Assembly (NCBI GenBank): GCA_003225175.1
Contig: QIBA01000066.1
Span: forward strand, 90,803 to 154,802
Direction: 5' to 3'
Length of the DNA stretch: 64,000 nt
DNA from: Acidobacteriota bacterium
GTDB lineage: Bacteria; Acidobacteriota; Terriglobia; Terriglobales; Acidobacteriaceae
Shown here in pieces: positions 25,429-33,875 of the stretch (positions are counted from its first letter, which is position 1; each line of letters starts with the position of its first letter). The notes below the pieces were generated by a model. The model worked only from the letters and a program-made list of their open reading frames with translations, had not been told where the DNA came from and made no database searches. A program made the translations under genes and the position numbers.

Positions 25429-26328
25429 TCAGTCGAGGAATCGCTGCGTAATGCCCGAGTAGCTCTCGATGCGGCGGTCGCGCAGGAACGGCCAGTTGCG
25501 ACGGATTTCGTCGATTTCGGCTAGATTCACGTCGGCAAAGAGGATTTCTTCGCGGTTGTGCGAAGCTTCGGCGAGGACTCGTCCGAAGGGATCGGCTAGA
25601 AATGATCCCCCCCAGAACTCCAGGCCGGCGCCTTTGGCTTCATTTCCGCGAATGTTGCCGGTCTCATGGCCAATTCGATTTACAACCGCAACGAATACTC
25701 CGTTTGCGATCGCGTGTGCGCGCTGAATCGTGCGCCAGGCGTCGTGCTGCGCTGCTCCGTACTGCTCCTTTTCAGCAGGATGCCATCCGATGGCCGTCGG
25801 GTAAAACAACACTTGAGCACCCTGCAGCGCGGTGAGGCGAGCTCCTTCGGGATACCACTGATCCCAGCAGACGAGTGTGCCGATGCGGCCGACCTCGGTA
25901 TCAAATGCCTTGAACCCGAGATCTCCGGGCGTGAAATAGTACTTCTCGTAATAGAGCGGATCATCAGGAATGTGCATCTTGCGGTAGACGCCCTTGATGG
26001 CACCATCACTTCCAATGAGCACGGCGGTGTTGTGATAGAGGCCGCGTGCTCGTTTCTCGAAAATTGAAGTGACTACGATTGCCTTGGCTTCAACTGCTGC
26101 CTTCGAAATTGCTTCGGTCGTCGGACCTGGAATTGTTTCCGCCAAGTCGAAGAGCGTGGGATCTTCGCGCTGGCAGAAGTACTGCGTGCGAAACAGCTCG
26201 GGCAGGCAAATAACCTGTGCACCGTTGCGCCCGGCTTCCCGCACTTGCTGGACGGCCTTGTGCAGATTCGCATCCGGATCTGCGGAGCAGGAAAGTTGAA
26301 TTAGTGCGATTTGGAAATGGTCGTTCAT
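25429..26328 (-). CDS. aguB: N-carbamoylputrescine amidase
   Basis: A 299-residue nitrilase-superfamily amidase that hydrolyses N-carbamoylputrescine to putrescine, CO2 and ammonia. The catalytic triad is visible: Glu44 (LPELF), Lys117 (YRKMHIPDD) and Cys154 (LVCWDQWYPE). The long C-terminal match (FLRDRRIESYSGITQRFLD) is typical of AguB. ATG 26328 is used rather than an in-frame start 15 bases up. It lies between pdaD and aguA on the same strand, completing the route arginine-agmatine-putrescine. Confidence 0.95.
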   Translation of the reverse strand: MNDHFQIALIQLSCSADPDANLHKAVQQVREAGRNGAQVICLPELFRTQYFCQREDPTLFDLAETIPGPTTEAISKAAVEAKAIVVTSIFEKRARGLYHNTAVLIGSDGAIKGVYRKMHIPDDPLYYEKYYFTPGDLGFKAFDTEVGRIGTLVCWDQWYPEGARLTALQGAQVLFYPTAIGWHPAEKEQYGAAQHDAWRTIQRAHAIANGVFVAVVNRIGHETGNIRGNEAKGAGLEFWGGSFLADPFGRVLAEASHNREEILFADVNLAEIDEIRRNWPFLRDRRIESYSGITQRFLD

Positions 26329-26452
26329 GAAAAATAAGAACAAGAGCGAACACCAAGATCAGGAAGGCAATATAGAAGGTCATGAAGAACCTGGAACATC
26401 ACTTCGTGACCTTTGATTCGCGCTTTCGTGGCTTCGCGTTCGCCTTCCGGGT

Positions 26453-27010
26453 TTACTCGAAAATTAAAATCGCCGCTGCGATCACAGTGGTCCAGCGTCC
26501 ATGCTTATCGCCTACTGCGGACTGAGTGATATTTGCGGTGCGCACGATCTTATTGGAAATGCGATAGATTTCCTTCTTCTCGTCCCAGGACTTGTCTGCG
26601 TCGAAGTCAACATCGAGCGTTGTAGCCAGCATCTCGGCAGCGAGTTCTTCCGCGTAATCACCTGCCTGGTCGTCCGTCTCGCCAAAGCTGTGGTGTTCGC
26701 TCATATAGCCGTAAGTACCGCGATCCGTCGGGATCGCTACGCCGATGCTAGAAGCCAGCAAACGATGCGGCTCGCGGGTTGAATTCTCGGCCACTACGGC
26801 GAATACGACCTCGCCATGATTGAGATATTTCTGGCCTTCCTTGCGAGAAACCAATTTGCAGTGCGGGGGAAAGATGGAAGAGACGCGCACTAGATTTTGA
26901 GATGCGATGCCCGCGTCACGCAATGCGAGCTCGAAGGAGGTCAAGCGCTCTTTGTGTTTTCCCACTCCTTTGGTGAGAAAGAGCCGCTTGGGAACCATGT
27001 CTTTGCCCAA
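26453..27010 (-). CDS. pdaD: Pyruvoyl-dependent arginine decarboxylase
   Basis: A 185-residue proenzyme producing agmatine from arginine. The self-cleavage site is in [12 protein letters not shown] (residues 39-50), with Ser44-Ser45; the second Ser becomes the pyruvoyl cofactor on the alpha chain. The downstream [24 protein letters not shown] (about 71-94) and the [13 protein letters not shown] segment (about 100-112) carry family residues. A TTG start at 27010 is preferred because GGAGGG lies 8 bases upstream; the internal ATG at 26998 is 20 bases away. First gene of the polyamine set. Confidence 0.92.
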   Translation of the reverse strand: MGKDMVPKRLFLTKGVGKHKERLTSFELALRDAGIASQNLVRVSSIFPPHCKLVSRKEGQKYLNHGEVVFAVVAENSTREPHRLLASSIGVAIPTDRGTYGYMSEHHSFGETDDQAGDYAEELAAEMLATTLDVDFDADKSWDEKKEIYRISNKIVRTANITQSAVGDKHGRWTTVIAAAILIFE

Positions 27011-27112
27011 TTCAAAAGCCCTCCGGAAAAGGCGTCTACAAAAAACTAAAGCTAACAGAAATTGTGCACTGCGCGCAGAGGAAAATATTTGAGCGATATG
27101 AATTTCGCCGGT

Positions 27113-28015
27113 TCAGGAGTGTGCCAACTTGTGCACTGCCTTTTTATTGACCGCGATCTCCATAAAGGCGCGCGCAGCCCGGCTGAGAGTTTTGTCCTTG
27201 CGATGGACCAGGGCCAAATCCCTGCTGATAGGCGGGTCGATGAAGCTTAAAGCAGACAGCGTTCCTGCGCGGATTTCATCGGAGATATTTGAACGTGCGA
27301 CAAAGCCGACACCAACATCGGCAGCGACGAAACGCTTGAGCAACTCACTGGAATCGAGCTCCATCGACACATGAAGCTTGAGGCGTGCTTCTTCAAAGAC
27401 ATCGTCGATTGCGTCGCGTGTGCGTCCGAGCTTCGGCAGTACTAACGGATACTTAGCGATTTCTTCCAGTCGGGCGTGGGAGAGCTGTGCCAAAGCATGT
27501 CCAGGCGAGGTGATCAGCACAAGTTCATCGTGGTGTATTGGCAGCGCGTCGAGGCGAGAGTCTTTCACTGGCATCGAGACCACTCCAAAGTCAACGGTCT
27601 GGTCTATGACTGACTCCAGCGTCTTTGCTGTTTCTGCCCGCTGAATGCTCACTGAAACTTTCGGGTACTGCCGCTTAAAGTCGGCAAAGACCTCGGGAAG
27701 GACATAAAGACAGGTGGCCTCGTTGGCTCCGACAACAATCTCCCCCCGTGGAGTGCGCTCCATCTCTGCAATCGTCATCTTCACCGATCTCAGCGCGCGC
27801 AGCGCTTCTTCAGCGTAGGTTTGAAACGCCTTGCCAGCAACGGTGAGACTTACCTTCGCTCCGGAGCGGTCGAACAGTTTCGCGCCAACTTCTTCTTCGA
27901 GAGCGCGAATCTGTGACGAAATCGCAGGCTGGGTACGGAAACAACGTTCGGCAGCTTTGGAAAAGCTGGAGTGTTTGGCGACTTCCAGGAAAGAGTTGAG
28001 TTGGTCCAAATCCAT
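27113..28015 (-). CDS. LysR-family transcriptional regulator
   Basis: A 300-residue LysR regulator. The winged HTH is at residues 1-60 (MDLDQLNSFLEVAKHSSFSKAAERCFRTQPAISSQIRALEEEVGAKLFDR) and the substrate-binding domain follows (GANEATCLYVLPEVFADF near 97-114, then the second lobe). It is upstream of pdaD on the same strand; the 100-base gap makes co-transcription or control of the polyamine genes possible but unproved. It is a close relative of the LysR gene at 34972 by eye. Confidence 0.9.
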   Translation of the reverse strand: MDLDQLNSFLEVAKHSSFSKAAERCFRTQPAISSQIRALEEEVGAKLFDRSGAKVSLTVAGKAFQTYAEEALRALRSVKMTIAEMERTPRGEIVVGANEATCLYVLPEVFADFKRQYPKVSVSIQRAETAKTLESVIDQTVDFGVVSMPVKDSRLDALPIHHDELVLITSPGHALAQLSHARLEEIAKYPLVLPKLGRTRDAIDDVFEEARLKLHVSMELDSSELLKRFVAADVGVGFVARSNISDEIRAGTLSALSFIDPPISRDLALVHRKDKTLSRAARAFMEIAVNKKAVHKLAHS

Positions 28016-28194
28016 GGGACTGATGGGAAGCTTGGTTTGTATCGTACGCCGGATTTTGCAATTCCGCAGTGGAAATGCCTATTTCCCCATGTGTGGCCTG
28101 CGCTTAGAATCTTGCAGTGGCACACTCGCGAAATCTTCTCCGCGCTCACGCTGTTGGACGCGTTTTGTGGAGGCTCAGCAACCGTCATTACGCG

Positions 28195-28476
28195 GTGAGG
28201 GGCGGGGTAGCGGCGGCCAAGAGTGTAGGGAAGGCGACGGCACGCGCCACTCGGATTCTCATTCTTGAGATCACCGGATTCTTCTTCGCAGTCTTTGCTG
28301 CTATGGGCCTCGCAGCTGCATGGCGACAATGGCAGAGGATTCAATCGGGCCAGTCCGCTCCAGTGTCACACGTCATCGTTACTCTGGCATTTGTCGCCGC
28401 ATTCATCTACTTCTCGGTTAGCTCGTTCTGGCGTGCTCGACGCCATGCAGCGGTCAAAGAGAGTGGCAATGGCTGA
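28195..28476 (+). CDS. Small two-helix membrane protein, overlapping mutase start
   Basis: A ~93-residue protein with two membrane segments ([22 protein letters not shown] and [19 protein letters not shown]) separated by a short polar loop, and a basic C-terminus. No family is recognised. Its stop lies 8 bases inside the start of the methylmalonyl-CoA mutase gene, which suggests translational coupling. The GTG at 28195 is only one of several possible starts (frame open from 28117). Confidence 0.5.
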   Translation: MRGGVAAAKSVGKATARATRILILEITGFFFAVFAAMGLAAAWRQWQRIQSGQSAPVSHVIVTLAFVAAFIYFSVSSFWRARRHAAVKESGNG

Positions 28477-30076
28477 TTCGGCACGACCGGAAAGACTAAA
28501 ACACGCCTCTGACGTCGAATTGCGCGAGCTCTACACGGACGAAGAACTCGCGCAATCTGGCTGGAGCTACGACGAGCAGGTTGGATTTCCTGGTCAATAT
28601 CCCTTCACTCGTGGCATTCAGCCGACCATGCATCGCGGTCGTCTATGGACAATGCGCCAGTATGCAGGCATGGGAGACGCGGAAGAGTCGAACCGTCGCT
28701 ACAAGTACCTTTTGGCGCATGGCACCACGGGACTTTCTGTGGCCTTCGATCTGCCGACACAAATCGGCTACGACTCGGACGATCCTATGTCATTGGGTGA
28801 AATCGGTAAGGTGGGAGTGGCGATCGACTCGATTGAAGACATGCAGCGGCTGTTTGAAGGCATCGATCTCGAGAAAATCTCGACGTCGATGACGATCAAT
28901 GCCACAGCCATCATCTTGTTGGCGTTGTATGTTGCGGTTGCGAAGCGCAAAGGAGCGGATCCTCGCAAACTGTCGGGTACGGTGCAGAACGATGTGTTGA
29001 AAGAGTACATCGCCCGCGGCACTTACATTTATCCGCCGCAGCACGCCATGCGAATTATTACCGATATCTTCGCGTTTGCTAATGAGCACTTGCCGGAATG
29101 GAATCCCATATCAATCTCCGGTTACCACATGCGAGAGGCCGGTTGTACTGCGGTGCAGGAGGTGGCTTTTACACTGGCAAACGGCATCGCATACGTCGAG
29201 GCTGCGCTAAATGCCGGATTGCAAGTTGATTCGTTCGCGCCGAGGCTCTCGTTTTTCTTCAATGCTCATAACAACTTTCTGGAGGAAGTTGCAAAATTTC
29301 GCGCTGGGCGGCGGATGTGGGCGCACATCATGCGTGATCGGTTTCGCGCGAGAAATCCAAGATCGTGGATGCTCCGCTTCCATACTCAAACAGCAGGTTC
29401 AACGCTGACGGCGCAGCAACCAGAAGTAAACATTGTGCGTACAGCAATTCAGGCGCTGGCGTCAGTTGTCGGCGGTACGCAGTCCCTTCATACGAACGCA
29501 TACGATGAAGCCTTGGCCATTCCCACCGCAGAGGCGGCGCGCATCGCGTTGCGCACGCAGCAGATCATCGCTTACGAATCAGGTGCCGCACATACGGTTG
29601 ATCCGTTTGCTGGTTCATATGCGATTGAAAGCCTCACGGATGAGATCGAGGTTCGTGCGAGTGACTACATCCAGAAGATCGAATCTCTCGGCGGCATGAT
29701 CAGTGCAATCGAGCAAGGCTTTGTGCAGCAGGAGATCCAGAACGCCGCTTATGAGGTGCAGCAGAAGATCGATCAAGGCGAGGCCATCGTGGTCGGCGTG
29801 AATCGCTTTACGCTTAAGAGTGAGAAATCGATTCCGATCCAACGCCTCGACGAGGCTCTTGAGCGCAAGCAGGTAGAGCGAGTGCGCGCCCTGCGCGCAA
29901 CCAGACACCTGGAGCAATGGAAAATCGCCATGCGCAGATTAAAGGACACCTCTGCAAGTGGTGCGAATCTGGTCCCTGCAGTAATCGAAGCTGTCGAAAA
30001 CAGGTGCACCGTTGGCGAGATTTCTAATCAATTACGTGAAGTATTTGGAGAGCACCGAGAAACAGTCGTAATCTGA
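28469..30076 (+). CDS. Methylmalonyl-CoA mutase, catalytic (large) subunit without B12 domain
   Basis: A 535-residue acyl-CoA mutase catalytic subunit. The TIM-barrel signatures are clear: [13 protein letters not shown] (about residues 63-75), [14 protein letters not shown] (about 94-107), SGYHMREAG (about 215-223), [21 protein letters not shown] (about 301-321) and [15 protein letters not shown]. Tyr65 in RQYAG matches the succinyl/methylmalonyl-type mutases; isobutyryl-CoA mutases usually have Phe there. The ~130-residue cobalamin-binding domain (DxHxxG) is absent, so the enzyme must pair with a separate small B12 subunit not in this window. Confidence 0.92.
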   Translation: MADSARPERLKHASDVELRELYTDEELAQSGWSYDEQVGFPGQYPFTRGIQPTMHRGRLWTMRQYAGMGDAEESNRRYKYLLAHGTTGLSVAFDLPTQIGYDSDDPMSLGEIGKVGVAIDSIEDMQRLFEGIDLEKISTSMTINATAIILLALYVAVAKRKGADPRKLSGTVQNDVLKEYIARGTYIYPPQHAMRIITDIFAFANEHLPEWNPISISGYHMREAGCTAVQEVAFTLANGIAYVEAALNAGLQVDSFAPRLSFFFNAHNNFLEEVAKFRAGRRMWAHIMRDRFRARNPRSWMLRFHTQTAGSTLTAQQPEVNIVRTAIQALASVVGGTQSLHTNAYDEALAIPTAEAARIALRTQQIIAYESGAAHTVDPFAGSYAIESLTDEIEVRASDYIQKIESLGGMISAIEQGFVQQEIQNAAYEVQQKIDQGEAIVVGVNRFTLKSEKSIPIQRLDEALERKQVERVRALRATRHLEQWKIAMRRLKDTSASGANLVPAVIEAVENRCTVGEISNQLREVFGEHRETVVI

Positions 30077-30103
30077 CCACAAAGCATCCAACCAGCAGGT
30101 CGG

Positions 30104-30277
30104 CTAGGAAGAACGCTGGGCCTGGTAATCGCATGCTTCGCGGCAGTCGCGGCAGTAGTATGCGCCGTCAGCGGACAAGCGAACGTCATTTAGTGCCTGG
30201 CACAAAATACAGTATTTTTCGCAGGCACAACGCGCTTCCTCGCGGTCGCACTGCGAACAGATAAACTTGGTTGCCAT
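30104..30277 (-). CDS. Cys-rich 57-residue protein
   Basis: A tiny protein with nine Cys arranged as CSQC, CAC, CILC, CRDC and one more (between residues 7 and 50), plus two aromatic strand residues (GAYYC). This is the look of a double zinc-binding treble-clef or ribbon. ATG 30277 is chosen because upstream sequence in frame is not Cys-patterned. No named family is recognised. Confidence 0.6.
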   Translation of the reverse strand: MATKFICSQCDREEARCACEKYCILCQALNDVRLSADGAYYCRDCREACDYQAQRSS

Positions 30278-30394
30278 AGTGAGTAATGTAGCGCGGATGA
30301 CCATGAAGGAAACGGGAGGGCAGACCAAATTGTTCTGAAGGAGTAAACTTCAGTAAGAGGTGGAGCGCAGAACTGCCGTTGTGAGGCTCCTCAG

Positions 30395-30589
30395 TCAGTT
30401 GGGACCCTTTTCGATCCTGCGCATCTCCTTCAGCAACGCGGCCTCTACTTTCGCGGATTGGCGTTCCCCTCGCGCAACGCGGCTGACATAAGAAGGATCG
30501 ATACCAAGTTGCTTTGCAATTCTGCTGTAGATACCGCGATAGAGGCTAAGTCGATTCAACTTGGGGTTTTTGATATTATCCAACGTCAT
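30395..30589 (-). CDS. Small helix-turn-helix protein
   Basis: A 64-residue HTH protein. LYRGIYSRIAKQLGIDPSYVSRVARGERQS (about residues 16-45) is an XRE/Cro-like HTH with recognition helix SYVSRVARGER. It ends with a basic helix. Divergent from the LexA-like regulator at 30728, with a palindrome between them. The arrangement recalls a Cro/CI pair, but no phage genes are present. Confidence 0.65.
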   Translation of the reverse strand: MTLDNIKNPKLNRLSLYRGIYSRIAKQLGIDPSYVSRVARGERQSAKVEAALLKEMRRIEKGPN

Positions 30590-30667
30590 GATTCGTGACC
30601 CGCTGTCCTGGTCAGCGTGGCGCGATGTTAGATCACGGCAACTGAGGGACGAGGATACTGCCCTTAG

Positions 30668-30688
30668 GAGTTATAACTCTAATGTTAT
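30668..30688. promoter_or_regulatory. Palindromic operator candidate between two HTH genes
   Basis: Perfect 12-base palindrome GAGTTATAACTC (30668-30679), overlapping a second inverted repeat ATAAC-N6-GTTAT (30673-30688). It lies in the 138-base divergent gap and is a natural binding site for either regulator. Confidence 0.5.
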
Positions 30689-30727
30689 CGAGAATAGCTC
30701 CGGCATCATCCCCTGTCAAGAACTGAT

Positions 30728-31456
30728 ATGCGCGCTGGCACCAGGCTGGCAAGGCCAGAATGGGCAGTACAGATTGAACGTCTGCGTGAGCGTCTGCACT
30801 TAAATCAGGCGGGGCTCGCGCGTCTTCTGAATGTCTCTCCCATGGCAGTATCCCGCTGGGAGCGGGCAGTCAACGAACCCGAAGCTGCGTATTACATCCA
30901 TATGGGCACTCTTTCGGGAGATCCGGACTGCTGGTATTTCTGGCAACGTGCGGGACTTCCTGCCAGCGATCTAAAACGAGCGCTACGCAAATCGAAAAGT
31001 AGCAAGAGCCCGCAATCCACGGTAGCAGAGCTGGAGAACCAGTCGGTTCCGCTGCTGGGCGTCAAAGTAGGTACCACCGAGCCAGGGGACAACGATCCGA
31101 ATATCGATCGCAGCCCAGTTCTTGCCAGAGTGATGGCGCCTAGTGACTGGAGCGCGAACAAGCAGAGCGTTCGCTGTATTCGGATTGTCGGGGATGGCAT
31201 GAGCCCATCGATTTCCGATGGTTCCCTCGTTGCGGTAGATCTTTCACAATTCGATTCCGCGAAACTGAACAACACGATCGTGCTCGTCTGGCACAAAGAC
31301 TTCGGCTTGCTTCTTCGCAGGCTTAAGAGATTTGGAGCGGCAGAGGTACTGGTTGTGGATGCTGATCATAATCAATCCGGCACACTCACCCTCGATCGAA
31401 ATTGCCGTATCTTAGGACGAGTTGTTTGGTGGTTGTCTCGACCCGAGCAGGGTTGA
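30728..31456 (+). CDS. XRE-HTH/S24 LexA-like regulator with altered catalytic residue
   Basis: A 242-residue regulator. An N-terminal XRE helix-turn-helix (about residues 13-60; LNQAGLARLLNVSPMAVSRWE) is joined to a C-terminal S24/LexA-fold domain (about 130-235). The Ser of the S24 dyad is present in GDGMSPSISDG (Ser159). The position equivalent to LexA Lys156, in the VKRL motif, is Arg197 (LLLRRL), and no Ala-Gly cleavage bond is evident in the linker. It may therefore be a non-cleaving repressor. Start ATG has a weak ribosome site. Confidence 0.8.
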   Translation: MRAGTRLARPEWAVQIERLRERLHLNQAGLARLLNVSPMAVSRWERAVNEPEAAYYIHMGTLSGDPDCWYFWQRAGLPASDLKRALRKSKSSKSPQSTVAELENQSVPLLGVKVGTTEPGDNDPNIDRSPVLARVMAPSDWSANKQSVRCIRIVGDGMSPSISDGSLVAVDLSQFDSAKLNNTIVLVWHKDFGLLLRRLKRFGAAEVLVVDADHNQSGTLTLDRNCRILGRVVWWLSRPEQG

Positions 31457-31514
31457 ATTTCTTTAATGCTTTGTTCGCGCATTCCTTTCCGCGGATTCGA
31501 TGCTGCTATTCTGA

Positions 31515-32441
31515 TTGTTGAAAAACGTTGGTCGACTCGCTTTCGTAATCGCTCTCATTGGCTCGGGCTACTCAGCTTCTCCTTCTCTCGCACTCGCTTT
31601 AGGGTTAGCCCTGGCGTTCATATTAGGGAATCCCTTTCCTGCATTCACGTCCCGCTGGTCGAAGTGGTTGCTCCAGATTTCGGTTGTGGGACTCGGTTTC
31701 GGCATGAGTCTCGCCGACATCATGCGTGCCGGACGCTCAGGATTCCTTTATACGCTCTTGGGAATCAGCTTTGCCATCGCATGTGGTTTGCTTCTCGGAC
31801 GCGGGCTGGCGGTGCAACGGATACCTTCCGCGTTGATCTCTATAGGCACGGCCATTTGTGGAGGAAGTGCGATTGCAGCCGTGGCACCAGTCTTAGACGC
31901 TGATGAGCACGACGTGGCGGTGTCGCTGGGCACAGTTTTCATCTTGAATGCGATTGCTCTCTTCCTGTTTCCTCCAATCGGACACTGCTTCAGGCTTTCG
32001 GAAACTCAGTTTGGGATTTGGTCAGCGCTGGCGATTCACGACACAAGTTCTGTCGTCGGAGCTGCAGCGCGTTACGGAAATCTTGCACTCGCAGTGGCTG
32101 CTACAGTGAAACTGACGCGCGCCCTTTGGATCGTCCCAGTAACGCTCGTAGTCGCTGCGCTTAAGAACCACAAAACATATGTGCAAGTGCCCTGGTTCAT
32201 TCTCATGTTTGTCGTGGCGTCGGTTGCGAGGAGTTATTCTCCGCCATCCTTTATTCCTGGCTATGCAATGTTACTAAGTGCCGCGAAAGTCGGGCTTGCA
32301 GTGACTTTGTTTCTCATTGGGAGTGGATTGTCACGCAAGGCGATCGCCGAAGTCGGAATACGTCCCTTGATACAGGGAGTTCTCTTATGGGCAATCGTTG
32401 CCATAGGGTCGATCTGGCTCGTACGATCAGGGTTGATTTGA
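31515..32441 (+). CDS. YeiH/UPF0324-family transporter
   Basis: A 308-residue integral membrane protein with about 9-10 helices. Family motifs are GTAICGGSAIAAVAPVL (about residues 111-127) and the AIHDTSSVVGAAARYG segment (about 172-187). Members are annotated as putative sulfate exporters, largely by homology. TTG start. The neighbours (HTH regulators, small HTH proteins) give no substrate clue. Followed by a hairpin terminator candidate. Confidence 0.85.
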   Translation: MLKNVGRLAFVIALIGSGYSASPSLALALGLALAFILGNPFPAFTSRWSKWLLQISVVGLGFGMSLADIMRAGRSGFLYTLLGISFAIACGLLLGRGLAVQRIPSALISIGTAICGGSAIAAVAPVLDADEHDVAVSLGTVFILNAIALFLFPPIGHCFRLSETQFGIWSALAIHDTSSVVGAAARYGNLALAVAATVKLTRALWIVPVTLVVAALKNHKTYVQVPWFILMFVVASVARSYSPPSFIPGYAMLLSAAKVGLAVTLFLIGSGLSRKAIAEVGIRPLIQGVLLWAIVAIGSIWLVRSGLI

Positions 32442-32536
32442 GCTGCCTATGACCATTGCAGGAGCCTGCCAATGATAACGGTGTCCTTCTCGCTCTGTAC
32501 CGGGGCTATCAGAGTAGGACTTGGATCGCACTCACA

Positions 32537-32588
32537 AAGCAGGAGCGGCTCAGATGACTGGAAAGTCTTCCCAACTCCGCTCCTGCTT
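32537..32588 (+). terminator. Strong hairpin downstream of the transporter
   Basis: Perfect 12-base arms AAGCAGGAGCGG / CCGCTCCTGCTT with a 28-base loop, followed by TGCTATTTATC, a modest T-rich tail. Confidence 0.5.
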
Positions 32589-32670
32589 GCTATTTATCTC
32601 TGCGCGCTAGTGCGCTGTTGCAGTCGGCGAAGCGTAATCCAATCGACTGCTCCACAGCCCGAATAAATGA

Positions 32671-32868
32671 TTACCAGCCGTATTCTTTGAGCTTGCGATA
32701 TAGAGTTGTCTTGCCGATCCCAAGCAGGCGGGCGGCTTTGAGCTTATCGTCGTTGACGACTTTCAAAGCGTTGGCGATTGCTTGTTTCTCCAGAGTTGCA
32801 AGAGGGACAATCTTCCCAGCTGCGCCTTTGCGCGACGCTGGAGCTTTCTTTTTCGATGATTTAGGCAT
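32671..32868 (-). CDS. Stand-alone Fis-type helix-turn-helix protein
   Basis: A 65-residue protein. The C-terminal 45 residues match the Fis-type HTH found at the end of NtrC-type activators: LEKQAIANALKVVNDDKLKAARLLGIGKTTLYRKLKEYG (about residues 25-63), in which TTLYRKL is the recognition helix. The N-terminus is Lys-rich (MPKSSKKKAPASRK). No AAA+ or receiver domain is attached, so it is a free DNA-binding module. An alternative upstream start at 32970 would overlap its neighbour. Confidence 0.75.
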   Translation of the reverse strand: MPKSSKKKAPASRKGAAGKIVPLATLEKQAIANALKVVNDDKLKAARLLGIGKTTLYRKLKEYGW

Positions 32869-32893
32869 ATTTGGCTTAGTCCTTGGCCATTCT

Positions 32894-33100
32894 TTAGGAT
32901 TTTGACTTCTTGCGCTGTTCCGCCCAGCGCCGCTTCTGTGCTTCTGAGATGCGTCTACGTGCTTCTGCACTCATATGCCGCGGTCCTCGGCGTCCCAGCG
33001 CGCTTCGTCCCGTTCGAGAACTCCCTCCGAGTGCAGCGATGGCCTTGTCGATGCGCTGACGTTCGGCCCTCAGTGCTTCAAGAATCTGTTCGGTATCCAA
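32894..33100 (-). CDS. Small basic protein
   Basis: A 68-residue protein, acidic-then-basic: an N-terminal helix (EQILEALRAERQRIDKAIAALGG, about residues 4-26) and a strongly basic second half with the recurrent motif MSAEARRRISEAQKRRWAEQRKK (about 43-65). That C-terminal motif recurs in small proteins of this bacterial group (recalled) and suggests nucleic-acid binding. It sits 25 bases upstream of the Fis-type HTH gene on the same strand, so they may be co-transcribed. Confidence 0.6.
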   Translation of the reverse strand: MDTEQILEALRAERQRIDKAIAALGGSSRTGRSALGRRGPRHMSAEARRRISEAQKRRWAEQRKKSKS

Positions 33101-33370
33101 CAGCGTCTCCTAACTCCCGATTCGGGAAGAAGAAATTGTATCAACAAAACTCAAAAAGTTCATGCCACAAAAGTCGCACGGATTCGCTACTCTGGACAAT
33201 CGTTCCTAAGTTGTTTTGCAAATTCCAAAATGAGTTTACAGGCGAATTGAGAATGCGGCGAGGGGATTCCAATAAAGTTACTAACTTTTTGATGGCAAAA
33301 TGGGAATATCCGGTAACCTGGAAGCGTTACGAGAGTTATACGAAGTTACTATCCCAAATCCGAACCGAGA
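33101..33370. other. Intergenic, relatively AT-rich
   Basis: No supported gene or clear site. Richer in A and T than its surroundings; it lies between the basic-protein gene and the cutC remnant. Confidence 0.4.
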
Positions 33371-33732
33371 ATGCGTTTTCAGCACCGAATTGTTGTTGAA
33401 ATTGCAGTGCACGCAGCGGAATCCGCAGTTGCGGCCAGGGCTGGCGGAGCGGATCACATCGAGCTGTTCAGCAATCGTGTGGAAGGTCGGGTACGCCCAG
33501 CCAAGGTCTCATTGCCACTGTACGCGAGAATGTAACGAAAAGTGTGCACGTAATGATTCATTCCCGTGGCGCAGATTTCCACTACTCTGATCTTGAATTC
33601 CTGACAATGACTCGCGATATCGATATGGCCAAGGGTCTCGGCGCTAACGGAGTTGTGTTCGGGCTCGTCAATCTGGATAAGGCTACAGAATATTCGGCAA
33701 AGCGTGCGAGAAACTGGCGTAAGAGAAGTTGA
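33371..33732 (+). pseudogene. Degenerate cutC (copper homeostasis) remnant
   Basis: Two adjacent frames carry parts of CutC. From 33371 the frame reads an N-terminal match (RIVVEIAVHAAESAVAARAGGADHIELFSN) and stops at ~33535. A second frame, open from ~33513 to 33732, reads VRENVTKSVHVMIHSRGADFHYSDLEF...AKGLGANGVVFGLVN, matching the CutC segment with the VMIRPRGGDF-like motif. Sequence between the two parts is shortened, there is a frameshift near 33515-33535, and the C-terminal half is missing. CutC is a TIM-barrel protein of ~240 residues; this copy cannot be functional. Confidence 0.75.
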
Positions 33733-33875
33733 TGCCGGGTTGCGGAGCACCATTCTCAGCCCAATACGTTGTCACAACCGGAACATTTCATTTGTGCATA
33801 CAGCTCCGAATGACTACGAACGGCTTCTCGTGAAGGAACAAAACGTCCGGGATCTATTAATGAAGCGGGACAATC

